Shown piece after piece: positions 1 to 8,790 of a stretch of 64,000 bases of DNA. The stretch's first letter is position 1, and each line of letters starts with the position of its first letter. The stretch spans positions 1 to 64,000 of the forward strand of contig JACPKR010000008.1 in NCBI GenBank assembly GCA_016186945.1, given 5' to 3'. Source of the stretch: Deltaproteobacteria bacterium. Lineage in GTDB: Bacteria > Bdellovibrionota_B > Oligoflexia > Oligoflexales > Bog-1112. A program made the position numbers and the translations under genes. The notes under the pieces are model-generated. The model was not told the DNA's origin, did not search any database, and saw nothing but the letters and a program-made list of their open reading frames with translations.

Positions 1-47
1 AAAAATCGAAGGAGGACGTTTCTTTGCTTGTGGGATATTCACATAAC

Positions 48-141
48 AGGGAACCGTCGCTCCCCCAAGGCATTTCTTGGAGGAACCAGCTGCGCAGTTT
101 CCTCCAAACCACCTCCTTGCCCCAAGTGGCTTACGCATTAC
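48..141 (+). repeat. Family A palindromic element, copy 1
   Basis: Core at 74-121 has GGAGGAA/TTCCTCC arms around CTGCGCAG and ends in CCACCTCCTTGCC. It is preceded by the C-rich arm (gtcgctcccccaagg) and followed by the terminal motif ccaagtggc. It lies 75 nt upstream of the lipoprotein start at 197. One of 13 cores in the window. Confidence 0.9.
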
Positions 142-196
142 AGAATTCGCATTTCTGCCTTTGGCCTTTTTTCAGATTTCTCGTATAATTATTTCT

Positions 197-1714
197 ATGA
201 AAACAATACATTCTACTCTCCTCTCGTTGACATTACTCTCTTGTAAACCAGAGACTCCTTCCGCAACGCGTCCAAAGGAGACGTCAAAGGCGCCAGAAAC
301 ACAACTTTCAAAGGAAATTCCTAAAGAGGCTTCAGAATGTCAAGAGTTAGCCCTAGGTTTAGATATCGCAACGATCGATCCCCCTGTGAAGGTGAGTGCA
401 CAAGCCGCAACTATTGAAACAGCAAGTATATTCAAAAGCGTAAACAGCAAAGGTTACCCTATCTTCAAAATCGAAGTCACGACATCGGTACCTGTCACCC
501 ATATCGAATGGCGCGCCTGTGTTCAAGGGGACTGCTACCCCTCAGAGGATAGTTTCGAGATTGCGGTGGGAGTCAGTCTGCTTCCTCCTTTTCCCACCTG
601 GGCTGGTCAAGACGTGACGTTTGAAGTCCGAGGATGCGTGGGGGATAATTATAGATTGGATCAGCCCTGCGGGGAGGCAAAAGAATTTGGCTATTCCTTT
701 CCGAGCCAAAGTGAAACATGGCCAAAGGAAGACCGACAGCTCCAAGAACTTTACGATGTGCGCAAAACACTATGGCAAAAAGGTTATAGACTCCATTTCT
801 TAAGTAGTAGCTTGGTTGAAATTGCCGAAACGACCCCTCCCCAATCAAAAGGTCGACAACTGTTGTTGGCCCTTGTAAAAAACATAAGCAATCGCTCCCC
901 AGACGAACTCGCATTGGCTGTTGAGTTATTGTACGATGACATAAAATCCCAAATCCAATCTTCACAGCCCGACGGTCTAAACTTAGCATCTAGTTCTTGC
1001 ACTACAGACAGTCCGCCCACTGCATCCGAGCCAAGTGTGGCAGCCTCCCCCCAATCCCCGACACCTGGCACCGACGTTGATACCGACTTCGCTATACGCA
1101 ATCAGACCGAAACCGCTGTCAATATAGGCACGAATAATAAGAAAAAGAGTGACAAAACCGAAAAAAGACCTCGAAAACCCAACGAAGGCCTCCTGGTAGG
1201 AGGCCTCTTTCTGGTGGGGTTTGGGATAAGCGGACTAATAAGCGGGACGGCACTCCGAGTCTTTAGGGGAGGAGGTGGATTTCTGGTGGCAGGATTTAAT
1301 ACTGCAGGCTTCGTAGGTCTGATAGGCGGACAATTTTTTCGAGACCGCATCCAAAAAAAAATAACCACAGAAGCTATCGGGGATTACATTAAAAAAAACC
1401 CGCAAAGCCAGGACCTTGCCAAAGGTTGGATCGAAGAAGTTAAAAAGGGAACCGCGATGGGCGAAATTAAGGATATCCCGGAAGCTTTGAAAGCAGAGAC
1501 CAAAACGAAAATCGAGGCATACTCCACCAAAATTGGCAAAAGATTCCAAGTCGGTTCACTTTTCTCCCTCTTGGCAGGAGGCGCATTGATGGCTGCGGCA
1601 CTTTCTTTAACAGACGACCCCTATCTCGCGTATAGGTCTTCGCTAGACACCCTTCAACAGGAAATAGAGACGTTACAAACGACACGAAAAAATGGCCTCG
1701 CTGCTTTAGAGTAA
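197..1714 (+). CDS. Exported lipoprotein with C-terminal glycine-rich membrane hairpins (paralogue 1 of 3)
   Basis: Function unknown. A 505-residue protein with a short signal peptide and a lipobox ending LLSC at about residue 15. The mature N-terminus is rich in Thr, Pro, Glu and Lys. Next comes a Cys-containing domain of about 120 residues (pairs such as CVQGDC and CVGDNY..QPC). A helical stretch, a low-complexity Ser/Thr/Pro linker and two glycine-rich hydrophobic segments (around residues 335-385 and 465-485) follow, and a short C-terminal coiled coil ends it. The open frame extends upstream into the repeat, but ATG at 197 gives a proper lipoprotein signal and is preferred. The same layout (lipobox, Cys domain with R/G-x-C, hydrophobic segment, C-terminal coiled coil) recurs in the genes at 29909 and 32939, so this is a local paralogous family. 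No enzyme motif is visible. Confidence 0.75.
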   Translation: MKTIHSTLLSLTLLSCKPETPSATRPKETSKAPETQLSKEIPKEASECQELALGLDIATIDPPVKVSAQAATIETASIFKSVNSKGYPIFKIEVTTSVPVTHIEWRACVQGDCYPSEDSFEIAVGVSLLPPFPTWAGQDVTFEVRGCVGDNYRLDQPCGEAKEFGYSFPSQSETWPKEDRQLQELYDVRKTLWQKGYRLHFLSSSLVEIAETTPPQSKGRQLLLALVKNISNRSPDELALAVELLYDDIKSQIQSSQPDGLNLASSSCTTDSPPTASEPSVAASPQSPTPGTDVDTDFAIRNQTETAVNIGTNNKKKSDKTEKRPRKPNEGLLVGGLFLVGFGISGLISGTALRVFRGGGGFLVAGFNTAGFVGLIGGQFFRDRIQKKITTEAIGDYIKKNPQSQDLAKGWIEEVKKGTAMGEIKDIPEALKAETKTKIEAYSTKIGKRFQVGSLFSLLAGGALMAAALSLTDDPYLAYRSSLDTLQQEIETLQTTRKNGLAALE

Positions 1715-1780
1715 GCTAGGGCATAGTATTGGGTTTGAAGTCTATCTCGACAATTGGTTGGAGGTAGTTCATTAACCTTT

Positions 1781-3073
1781 TCAGATCATGCTTTGAGGCC
1801 CGGAAAATTGTTCCTCTTCTGTCGAACCGGAAAGAGCAGCGGTGCTCGCTTGCCCTCCGCTTACCGACACGAGAATCTGATCGAAGTAAGCTGTGCCTGC
1901 CTCCCTCTGATGCCTGACAGCGGTATAGCCCTTGTCAGCTTTTGCAAATTCTTTTTCCTGAAGATCGGCGTATGCTGTCATGCCGCTTTTAAGAAAGTGG
2001 GACGCAAGGTCAAAGGAATGGTAGTTGACGAGGTGCCAACCGGCCAGGGTGATGAACTGAAATTTGTAGCCAAGTTGGTTGAGGTCCTTGTGAAAGCTTG
2101 CGATGGAAGCATCGTCAAGGTGACGTTTCCAGTTAAACGAGGGAGAACAGTTATAAGCCAGGGGCATGTCGGGATAATAACGATGGATTGCTTCCGCGAA
2201 AGTCTGAGCTTCTTTAATGTCAGGAACAGAGGTTTCGCACCAGATGGCGTCCGCATAGGGTGCGTAGGCAAGCCCTCGGGCAATGGCGGATTCAATGCCG
2301 GGGCGAATCATGTAGTAACCTTCGGAGCTTCGTTCTCCCGTTAGGAAGTCCTTGTCGTACTCATCGCAGTCATTCGTCAGAAGCTTGGCAGAGAGCGCAT
2401 CAGTTCGTGCAACAATCACCGTTGGCACGCCACAGACATCAGACGCCAGGCGAGCAGCAGTCAGGGTTTTTATGAACTGACTGGAAGGCACGAGAACTTT
2501 ACCACCAAGGTGTCCGCACTTCTTCTCCGAGGCCAGCTGGTCTTCAAAATGGACAGCACCTGCACCGGCTTCGATCATGGCTTTCATAAGTTCGAAGGCA
2601 TGAAGCGGTCCACCAAAACCGGCTTCGGCGTCAGCTAATATGGGGACAAACCAGTCGATTTCCCCCTTACCCTCACTACGCTCGATTTGATCAGCTCGGG
2701 TAAGTGCGTTTTGTACACGCTTCACAAGTTGGGGCACGCTGTTGCAAGGGTAGAGGCTCTGGTCGGGATAGGTGTGTCCGCTCGTATTTGCATCTGCGGC
2801 AACTTGCCACCCACTAATGTAGATCGCTTTTAACCCAGCACGCACCATGTTAACTGCTTGTGCACCGGTGAGTGCGCCTAGAGCAATCGTATGTTGTCTT
2901 TGGTGCAAGAGATTCCAGAACTTCTCTGCCCCTACCCGAGCGAGTGTGTATTCGATGGGCAGCGAAGGTCTTAGTTTGTCCACATCCTGGGGCGAGTATG
3001 GGCGCTTCACCCCGTCCCATCGGGGATTTTGTTCCCATTCAGATGCAAGGTTCTTCGTCAAATCGTGGTGCAT
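1781..3073 (-). CDS. aceA: Isocitrate lyase
   Basis: Cleaves isocitrate to glyoxylate and succinate in the glyoxylate shunt, in the cytoplasm. The 430-residue length matches the short bacterial form. Visible signatures are the catalytic loop KKCGHLGGK with the active-site Cys, the metal-site region ADAEAGFGG, and the NCSPSFNW motif near the C-terminal end of the barrel. The open frame runs further upstream, but the ATG at 3073 has a GAGGTAA ribosome site and lies 7 nt after the aceB stop. That gives an aceB-aceA operon, so growth on acetate or fatty acids is likely. No aceK kinase gene is seen nearby. Confidence 0.96.
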   Translation of the reverse strand: MHHDLTKNLASEWEQNPRWDGVKRPYSPQDVDKLRPSLPIEYTLARVGAEKFWNLLHQRQHTIALGALTGAQAVNMVRAGLKAIYISGWQVAADANTSGHTYPDQSLYPCNSVPQLVKRVQNALTRADQIERSEGKGEIDWFVPILADAEAGFGGPLHAFELMKAMIEAGAGAVHFEDQLASEKKCGHLGGKVLVPSSQFIKTLTAARLASDVCGVPTVIVARTDALSAKLLTNDCDEYDKDFLTGERSSEGYYMIRPGIESAIARGLAYAPYADAIWCETSVPDIKEAQTFAEAIHRYYPDMPLAYNCSPSFNWKRHLDDASIASFHKDLNQLGYKFQFITLAGWHLVNYHSFDLASHFLKSGMTAYADLQEKEFAKADKGYTAVRHQREAGTAYFDQILVSVSGGQASTAALSGSTEEEQFSGPQSMI

Positions 3074-3080
3074 GGTTACC

Positions 3081-4670
3081 TCAAGGAAAGTTGTGATCAA
3101 GGTAGTGATACGCAGGAAGCGTAAGAAACTCCGTAAACTCGCTTCCCACGACAAGTTCATCCAATAACCTTGCCGCATCATCGTAACGTTGGGTTCCTCC
3201 CGCTTGTTTAAGGTGGGAAAGTTCCTCGCGACGTACGGTTTCATACATGCTCTGTACGAATGTCTTCCCGTTGCTCAGCACACAGTTCTGTTTCAGCCAC
3301 TGCCAGAGTTGAGCACGGGAGATTTCTGCGGTTGCTGCATCTTCCATGAGGTTGTTGATGGCAACAGCTCCCTGCCCTACAAGCCATTGGTTGAGGTATT
3401 GAAGGGCAACGCTGATATTCGTACGCACCCCTTCTTCTGAGACAAAGGATCCTTCGATTGTCGTGTTTAAAAGGTCGGTATCTTGAACCTTGACATCTTC
3501 ACGCAGGCGTTCCTTTTGATGGGGTTTTCCACCAAGGAAGCGGTTGAAAACTTCCATCGCAACGGGGAGCAGGTCAGGGTGGGCAATCCAGGTTCCGTCG
3601 AATCCGTCATTGGCCTCGCGTTCCTTATCTTTCTTCACCGCTGCGATTGCTTTTTCTGTAACTCCGGGATCGCGTCGGTTGGGAATAAAAGCGGCCATCC
3701 CACCGATAGCATGTGCTCCCCGTCGGTGGCACGTACGGACTAAGAGTTCCGTATAAGCCCGCATGAAGGGGACTGTCATTGCCACCTGTTGTCGGTCAGG
3801 AAGGACGTGATCCGGTCGACGCCCGAATTTCTTGATCATGCTGAAGATGTAATCCCAGCGTCCCGCATTGAGTCCGACGATCGAATCTTTCAGCTCCCAC
3901 AGGATCTCGTCCATCTCAAAGGCGGCAGTGATCGTTTCAATCAAAACAGTTGCTCGAACTGACCCTCGTGGGACATTCAAATAAATCTCGCCTTCCTTGA
4001 AGACATCAGCCCACAGACGAGCTTCATTATGGTTCTCCAACTTGGGAAGGTAGAAGTAGGGGCCACTTCTGCGGCTTAGCAACTCCTGCGCGTTGTTGAA
4101 GAAATACACCGCGAAATCGAATAGACTTGCGGAAACAGGTTCGTTATCGACGAGCAGGTTTTTCTCGATAAGGTGCCAACCACGCGGTCGAACAAGGAGG
4201 GTCGCTGTCTTTTCGTTCAACGTGTAAGCTTTCCCATCCTCGTTCACAAAGTCGATCGTCCGCCGAACAGCACGGTTGAGGTTGTCATGACCTCGCAAGA
4301 TATTGGCCCAGCGGGGGGAGCAGGAATCTTCAAGATCCGCCATAAACACCTTGGCCCCGCAGTTGAGCGCATTTATCATCATCTTACGCTCAACGGGACC
4401 TGTGATTTCCACCCGCCTGTCTTGCAGGTCATGGGGAACTGAGGCGACTCGCCATTCTGAGTTACGGATGTCTTGTGTGGTTGAAAGAAAGCAGGGCTTT
4501 GTGCCCCGATCCCATTCCTTCTGTCGTTCAACACGGTCCTGTAGGAGCTTTTTTCTCCTCTCATGGAAGGTTTTATGGAGGTGGATAACAAAATCAAGAG
4601 CGCCCGGGGTTAAGACAAAGTCTCTGTAATACGCATCCACGGGGCCCAAAAGTTTCGCACTTGAAGGCAT
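3081..4670 (-). CDS. aceB: Malate synthase A
   Basis: Condenses glyoxylate with acetyl-CoA to malate, the second step of the glyoxylate shunt. At about 529 residues it fits the malate synthase A family rather than the larger G form. Recognisable segments include [10 protein letters not shown] (metal/substrate region), [31 protein letters not shown] and the conserved [17 protein letters not shown] at 4676 is a possible earlier start. ATG at 4670, preceded by AAAAGG, was chosen. First gene of the aceB-aceA pair. Confidence 0.96.
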   Translation of the reverse strand: MPSSAKLLGPVDAYYRDFVLTPGALDFVIHLHKTFHERRKKLLQDRVERQKEWDRGTKPCFLSTTQDIRNSEWRVASVPHDLQDRRVEITGPVERKMMINALNCGAKVFMADLEDSCSPRWANILRGHDNLNRAVRRTIDFVNEDGKAYTLNEKTATLLVRPRGWHLIEKNLLVDNEPVSASLFDFAVYFFNNAQELLSRRSGPYFYLPKLENHNEARLWADVFKEGEIYLNVPRGSVRATVLIETITAAFEMDEILWELKDSIVGLNAGRWDYIFSMIKKFGRRPDHVLPDRQQVAMTVPFMRAYTELLVRTCHRRGAHAIGGMAAFIPNRRDPGVTEKAIAAVKKDKEREANDGFDGTWIAHPDLLPVAMEVFNRFLGGKPHQKERLREDVKVQDTDLLNTTIEGSFVSEEGVRTNISVALQYLNQWLVGQGAVAINNLMEDAATAEISRAQLWQWLKQNCVLSNGKTFVQSMYETVRREELSHLKQAGGTQRYDDAARLLDELVVGSEFTEFLTLPAYHYLDHNFP

Positions 4671-4778
4671 AAGCAAGTTACCTTTTAAGTTAAAGTTTCG
4701 ATGTTATCTATTTTATAAAAAGATTATAGAACTTGATTGGGGTGGTCAAACTTTTTTTCGCAAAAAAAGAGAAGGGAG

Positions 4779-4845
4779 TTCTTGGAGGAAGCAGCTGCGC
4801 AGTTTCCTCCAAACCACCTCCTTGCCAAGGCGGCTTACGCCGCAA
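4779..4845 (+). repeat. Family A palindromic element, copy 2
   Basis: Core 4779-4826 with one substitution (ggaagcagctg). It is followed by ggcggcttacgccgc, the diverged terminal part, which is itself hairpin-forming. It ends about 40 nt before the nadE start. Confidence 0.88.
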
Positions 4846-4864
4846 CGAATAAAAGGAAGGGTCC

Positions 4865-6502
4865 GTGCCGCATTCACAGATTAAAATCGCACTCGCACAG
4901 GTCAATTTCCTCATGGGCGACATAGAAGGAAACATGAGGCGCATGATTAAGTTTGCAGGGGAAGCAAAACGCGCTGGTGCCGCTCTTATTGCCTTTCCCG
5001 AGTTGGGTATTACAGGATACCCCCCGCAAGACCTGCTTCTGCGTCAGGAATTGTACGAACGCGTAAATAAAGCACTAAGCCAATTAAAGGAAGAGTGTCG
5101 AGGGATCGACCTTCTGGTGGGCTATCCCGAGCAGGAAGGAAAGGTGCGGTATAATGCCGCAGCATTCATTAGAGATGGCAAAATTCTTGCTAATTACCGA
5201 AAGCAGTGTCTCCCCAACTATGGGGTTTTTGACGACCGTCGCTATTTCACACCCGGGAGCGCCCCCTGTGTGGTTGAAGTTAAGGGAGTCTTCGTGGGAG
5301 TGCTGATTTGCGAAGATATCTGGTACCCCGAACCCATCCAACAAAGTAAAAAAGCAGGTGCAGAACTTTGCATCTGTTTGAACGCGTCGCCTTTCGATCG
5401 AGACAAGGCACAGTCGCGTAAACAAACACTGAAAAGCCGTGTGCAAGAAAGCGGACTGCCTGTCGCCTACGTTCAGTGGGTGGGTGGACATGATGATCTG
5501 GTTTATGACGGTGGGTCAATGGTGCTTGATCAGGCCGGGACGCTCTGCCAAGATGCTGGGTTTTTCAAAGAATCGCTCCTGATAGCTCCATTCAAACGGA
5601 CGAAGGAAGGGCTGCGGGTTGTTTCGGGACCGCTTCCTCCAGAAATGCCGACAGAAGCAAGAATTTACAACGCTCTTGTTCTCGGTGTCCGTGATTACAT
5701 TCAAAAGTCAAGCTTTGATCGCGCCCTCATCGGCCTGTCTGGTGGGATTGACTCTGCTCTCACTCTTGCCATCGCCGTCGATGCGTTGGGAAAAGATAAC
5801 GTGACCGCCGTGATGATGCCCTCTCGCTTTACCTCGGACTTGAGCATTCAAGCAGCCGATGAACAGGCAAGACTGTTGGGCGTGAAATTGCTCCAGATTT
5901 CGATCGAGCCAACGTTCCAGGCGTTCCTCTCAAGCTTGGGAATCGAGGAAAAAGACATAACGAGTGTCCCCTCGCAAAATATCCAGGCGCGGTGCCGTGG
6001 CGTTATCCTCATGGCCCTCTCCAATCAGACGGGAGCCATTGTGTTAGCCACCGGGAACAAAAGCGAACTCGCAGTCGGTTACTCAACTCTCTACGGAGAC
6101 TTGGTAGGTGGATTCTGTGTGCTAAAGGACGTTCTGAAAACGTTTGTATATAAACTGGCACACTACAGAAACTCGCTCTCCCCAGCCATTCTAAAAAACA
6201 TTATAGATCGCGAGCCAACCGCTGAACTTGCACCGGGACAGAAAGATCAGGACACCCTTCCTCCCTATCCGGTCCTTGATAAGATTATCGAAGGCTACAT
6301 TGAAAACAACAAAAGTATCGAAGATCTAGTGGCGGAAGGTCTCGACGAAGCTACCGTGAGAAAGACGACAAGGTCTATCGACCAGAATGAATATAAGCGC
6401 AGACAGTCGGCAACAGGTTTGCGGGTGACTAGCTGCGCTTTTGAGAGAGAGCGACGTTATCCAATCGTCTCAGGATTTCGAAAGGTTATCTATAGTATTT
6501 AA
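4865..6502 (+). CDS. nadE: Glutamine-dependent NAD+ synthetase
   Basis: Last step of NAD synthesis: amidates nicotinate adenine dinucleotide using ammonia from glutamine. The N-terminal nitrilase-type amidase domain (about residues 1-260) shows the Glu-Lys-Cys set in AFPELGITGYPP, YRKQCLPNYGVFDDRRYF and VLICEDIWYP. The C-terminal synthetase domain has the PP-loop LSGGIDSALT, then ATGNKSELAVGY and the ELAPGQKDQDTLPPY segment. The 545-residue length is normal for the two-domain form. The start is GTG at 4865 behind AAGGAAGGG. nadC in this window (54525) belongs to the same pathway. Confidence 0.97.
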   Translation: MPHSQIKIALAQVNFLMGDIEGNMRRMIKFAGEAKRAGAALIAFPELGITGYPPQDLLLRQELYERVNKALSQLKEECRGIDLLVGYPEQEGKVRYNAAAFIRDGKILANYRKQCLPNYGVFDDRRYFTPGSAPCVVEVKGVFVGVLICEDIWYPEPIQQSKKAGAELCICLNASPFDRDKAQSRKQTLKSRVQESGLPVAYVQWVGGHDDLVYDGGSMVLDQAGTLCQDAGFFKESLLIAPFKRTKEGLRVVSGPLPPEMPTEARIYNALVLGVRDYIQKSSFDRALIGLSGGIDSALTLAIAVDALGKDNVTAVMMPSRFTSDLSIQAADEQARLLGVKLLQISIEPTFQAFLSSLGIEEKDITSVPSQNIQARCRGVILMALSNQTGAIVLATGNKSELAVGYSTLYGDLVGGFCVLKDVLKTFVYKLAHYRNSLSPAILKNIIDREPTAELAPGQKDQDTLPPYPVLDKIIEGYIENNKSIEDLVAEGLDEATVRKTTRSIDQNEYKRRQSATGLRVTSCAFERERRYPIVSGFRKVIYSI

Positions 6503-6544
6503 GAGAATCAATTTTGGGAAAAACTTTTTGAAAAAAGTTCCCCT

Positions 6545-6583
6545 CCACTGTCATCCCGCGGCTTGACCGCGGGATGACAGTGG
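6545..6583. repeat. REP-like perfect palindrome
   Basis: A 17-bp arm (6545-6561, ccactgtcatcccgcgg) is exactly repeated in inverse at 6567-6583 around the loop cttga. It probably acts as a strong transcript hairpin between the convergent nadE and 6656 genes. Confidence 0.9.
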
Positions 6584-6605
6584 CAGCCTCTCTCGAAAAA
6601 GTTGG

Positions 6606-6628
6606 ATCCCGCGGCTTGACCGCGGGAT
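6606..6628. repeat. REP-like palindrome, second shorter copy
   Basis: The same atcccgcgg-cttga-ccgcgggat unit as in the preceding palindrome, with 9-bp arms. The two lie in tandem inside a family B element. Confidence 0.88.
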
Positions 6629-6655
6629 GACACGTAGAATTTTTTCCCAAATTGC

Positions 6656-8416
6656 TTATCTTGTAGCACTATAGTCGAACCAGCGTTTCCAAAATGGCTT
6701 GGAAAGATCCTCTAATTTAGCCTGCTCGTACTGGTTCAGAACAATGCCTTTGCTTTTCACATAGCGACCCAGGTGTCGGAAGAAGCGGTCTGACTTGCCG
6801 AAATTCCACTGTCTGTGAAGAAGGTGGGGAATGTTGCGCTCAATCGCAGTTCTGACCTCAGTCTCCGACAAGCTCGTTCCTCGACCGTAGGCCTGTAAAT
6901 TACCTGACAGGAACTTGTCCAACTTGCTTGTGTGGCGTATGTCACGAACGACTCCATCCACGAATGAACTATCGCTCATTGTATCGCTGTACGTTTCTTT
7001 AAACTTCTTTAAGGCTTTGATCACCACGTCATTGCTGGGTAGGTAAGCCACGATTCCTTCTTCTTCAGTGACCATAAGGCGCTTCATGAGAGCCATACTT
7101 TGCAAGGCGGAGTGGAGCGCACGGTTCATTTTCAACTCAGCGTCGACCAACTTAGAAAAGGATGAAACAAACAGCCCGTCGATTTCACCCCCTTCGTCAA
7201 GAACATGACGGAGGTTGTCTTTGAAAGCCTGACGATTGAACGCCAAACTGCGGGTAGACTCGACGAAGAGTCCGAGGCTATTCGTGTACAAGTCATGTGC
7301 ACGTCGTCCCGTGTTGAGAAGGTTGAGATATTCTTCGTCAACCTTGATTTTGCTGGAACGGTAAGAAGATGTGGACGTCAAGATTGTCGGTAACGTTCCG
7401 TAGCCGAGATTGACGGCAAAACGGGGGTCGTAAATTCCGGGTGTTTCAATAGTGGCCAATGTGCTACCAGTCGCTGCAATACCGATATTCAGTTTAGCGA
7501 TTTCGTTCAAAACGGCTACGATACGAAGTTCCACGGAACGTTCAACAACCTTACTGAGGAACGTTTCTTTGTTGGCGTACCGTTCTTCAAGGTCTTCTAA
7601 TTGACGAACGATTGTGGGAAATTCTTCAAGGTTGCGAATGTTGACGCGCGTAGCTCCCAGGTTACCATGTTCATCCATTTTCAGAGCCATTGTATATGCC
7701 AGTTCATCGAAGAGCAGTTTGAGTTCTCCACGGTTCAGCGCCATTTCTGTCGCAACATCTCCCGTAAAGGCCAACATCGTATTGATGTGACGCTCGGATT
7801 GAGGAAACAAGCGTTTCAATAAAAGCGCATGCACCATGTAGAAGTTGCGAATTTCAAAATCTTGAATACCCTTATGTACGGCAATGAACAAATTCTCAGC
7901 TCGGTAATATTCGTCCAATGCCATTTTCATGAAGAGCAGGCGTGAGGCATCGTAAGCCTTGTAACTGTTTACAAGGTTTAACCACGTCTGAGGGAGAACA
8001 AATCCGAAGAGGTTTCTAAACAAGTTATGCACATTGGGGGAAATTCCGTCTCCGAATTTAATGCTGACTGAAGGAAACACAGCTCCCCAACTTGTATGAC
8101 GCCCCATCCCTGACCTGTATAATTCTTCGATCTTATGTCGAACGGGGATCCCCTGGCCGAGCACTCGCTCGATGACGTCCTTCATGCTGTAGAATTCGTC
8201 CCGTGTTCCCAGTAAATGACTGCCGTATTGCCGTTTCGTTCTGTCCCACGTCGGGTTCTCATACGCATCCCGGAAAAAAAAGAGATTCTTTTCCCCAAGA
8301 ACCGTGGAAATTTCTCCGTCAGACATGACGAGCTCCGGTTCAATGGGGGTAATCCGTGCCCATGAAAGCGACGCTGACGTCAACAACACAATGGGGATAA
8401 AATGCTTCATCTTCAT
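6656..8416 (-). CDS. Exported mostly helical protein, unknown function
   Basis: A 586-residue protein with a Sec signal peptide (hydrophobic core IPIVLLTSASLSW, cleavage likely after SWA near residue 20). The rest is largely amphipathic and helix-rich, with heptad-like stretches (for example RQLEDLEERYANKETF). Two stretches repeat a pattern of long helices followed by Ser/Thr-rich turns (LPTILTSTSSYRSSK). This is faintly like outer-membrane TolC-type efflux proteins, but the usual family signatures are not visible, so no function is assigned. The ATG at 8416 has AAGGGTG 4 nt upstream. It stands alone, with divergent spacing to the molybdoenzyme operon, and its 3' end touches a repeat. Confidence 0.7.
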   Translation of the reverse strand: MKMKHFIPIVLLTSASLSWARITPIEPELVMSDGEISTVLGEKNLFFFRDAYENPTWDRTKRQYGSHLLGTRDEFYSMKDVIERVLGQGIPVRHKIEELYRSGMGRHTSWGAVFPSVSIKFGDGISPNVHNLFRNLFGFVLPQTWLNLVNSYKAYDASRLLFMKMALDEYYRAENLFIAVHKGIQDFEIRNFYMVHALLLKRLFPQSERHINTMLAFTGDVATEMALNRGELKLLFDELAYTMALKMDEHGNLGATRVNIRNLEEFPTIVRQLEDLEERYANKETFLSKVVERSVELRIVAVLNEIAKLNIGIAATGSTLATIETPGIYDPRFAVNLGYGTLPTILTSTSSYRSSKIKVDEEYLNLLNTGRRAHDLYTNSLGLFVESTRSLAFNRQAFKDNLRHVLDEGGEIDGLFVSSFSKLVDAELKMNRALHSALQSMALMKRLMVTEEEGIVAYLPSNDVVIKALKKFKETYSDTMSDSSFVDGVVRDIRHTSKLDKFLSGNLQAYGRGTSLSETEVRTAIERNIPHLLHRQWNFGKSDRFFRHLGRYVKSKGIVLNQYEQAKLEDLSKPFWKRWFDYSATR

Positions 8417-8722
8417 AATTCACCCTTAAAGATGATTAACAAGCAGACACCCAACGAAACAATTGGTTAAAGGAAAGTCAAAGTTTTTTCAAATCTTATT
8501 TTCAGAAAAAAAATTGCCCGTCCTGATTTTCAAATCATTCTTGATATCTGAAAATCAGACCAAGACGCGAACGTGCATACACACGGACGCTTGCTCGGTT
8601 ATTGAAAACAATTCCCATTTATACCAAAAAATATCTCACAATTTTGTTTTACAAAGAAATATTTTTCTGTTTCACTGTAGGGGCTTTATACGCCTTGGAG
8701 GCCTTGAATATCATGTGTTTCA

Positions 8723-8766
8723 GTCGACATTAACTTGAGAAAGTTAAGCGATACGGTCGACATTAA
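8723..8766 (+). promoter_or_regulatory. Candidate operator region of the molybdoenzyme operon
   Basis: gtcgacattaa occurs at 8723-8733 and again at 8756-8766, 33 bp apart (about three helical turns). Between them lies a perfect inverted repeat, TTAACTT-gaga-AAGTTAA (8730-8747). The second motif is 24 nt from the alpha-subunit ATG, and AAAAGGGG lies between. The remainder of the 374-bp gene-free stretch 8417-8790 is AT-rich with no other clear feature. gtcgacatt also precedes the narK-like gene. Confidence 0.5.
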
Positions 8767-8790
8767 TTTGTAATTTGAAAAGGGGTCGGT

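Larger units (their letters stand above)
6511..6675. repeat. Family B composite element, copy 1
   Basis: Starts with gggaaaaactttttg and aaaaaagttcccctccac, and ends with tttttcccaaattgcttatc and ctatag, which pair as diverged inverted ends with the start of other copies (ctatagtatttggg). The interior is replaced by two REP-like palindromes. The 3' edge overlaps the end of the minus-strand gene at 6656. Confidence 0.7.

Noticed and set aside
1754-2344. Long plus-strand frame opposite aceA
   Set aside because: Exactly antisense to a clear isocitrate lyase; composition and lack of ribosome site mark it as a shadow frame.
8463-8738. 91-residue frame in the gap before the molybdoenzyme
   Set aside because: AT-rich, no ribosome site, no domain, overlaps the candidate operator.
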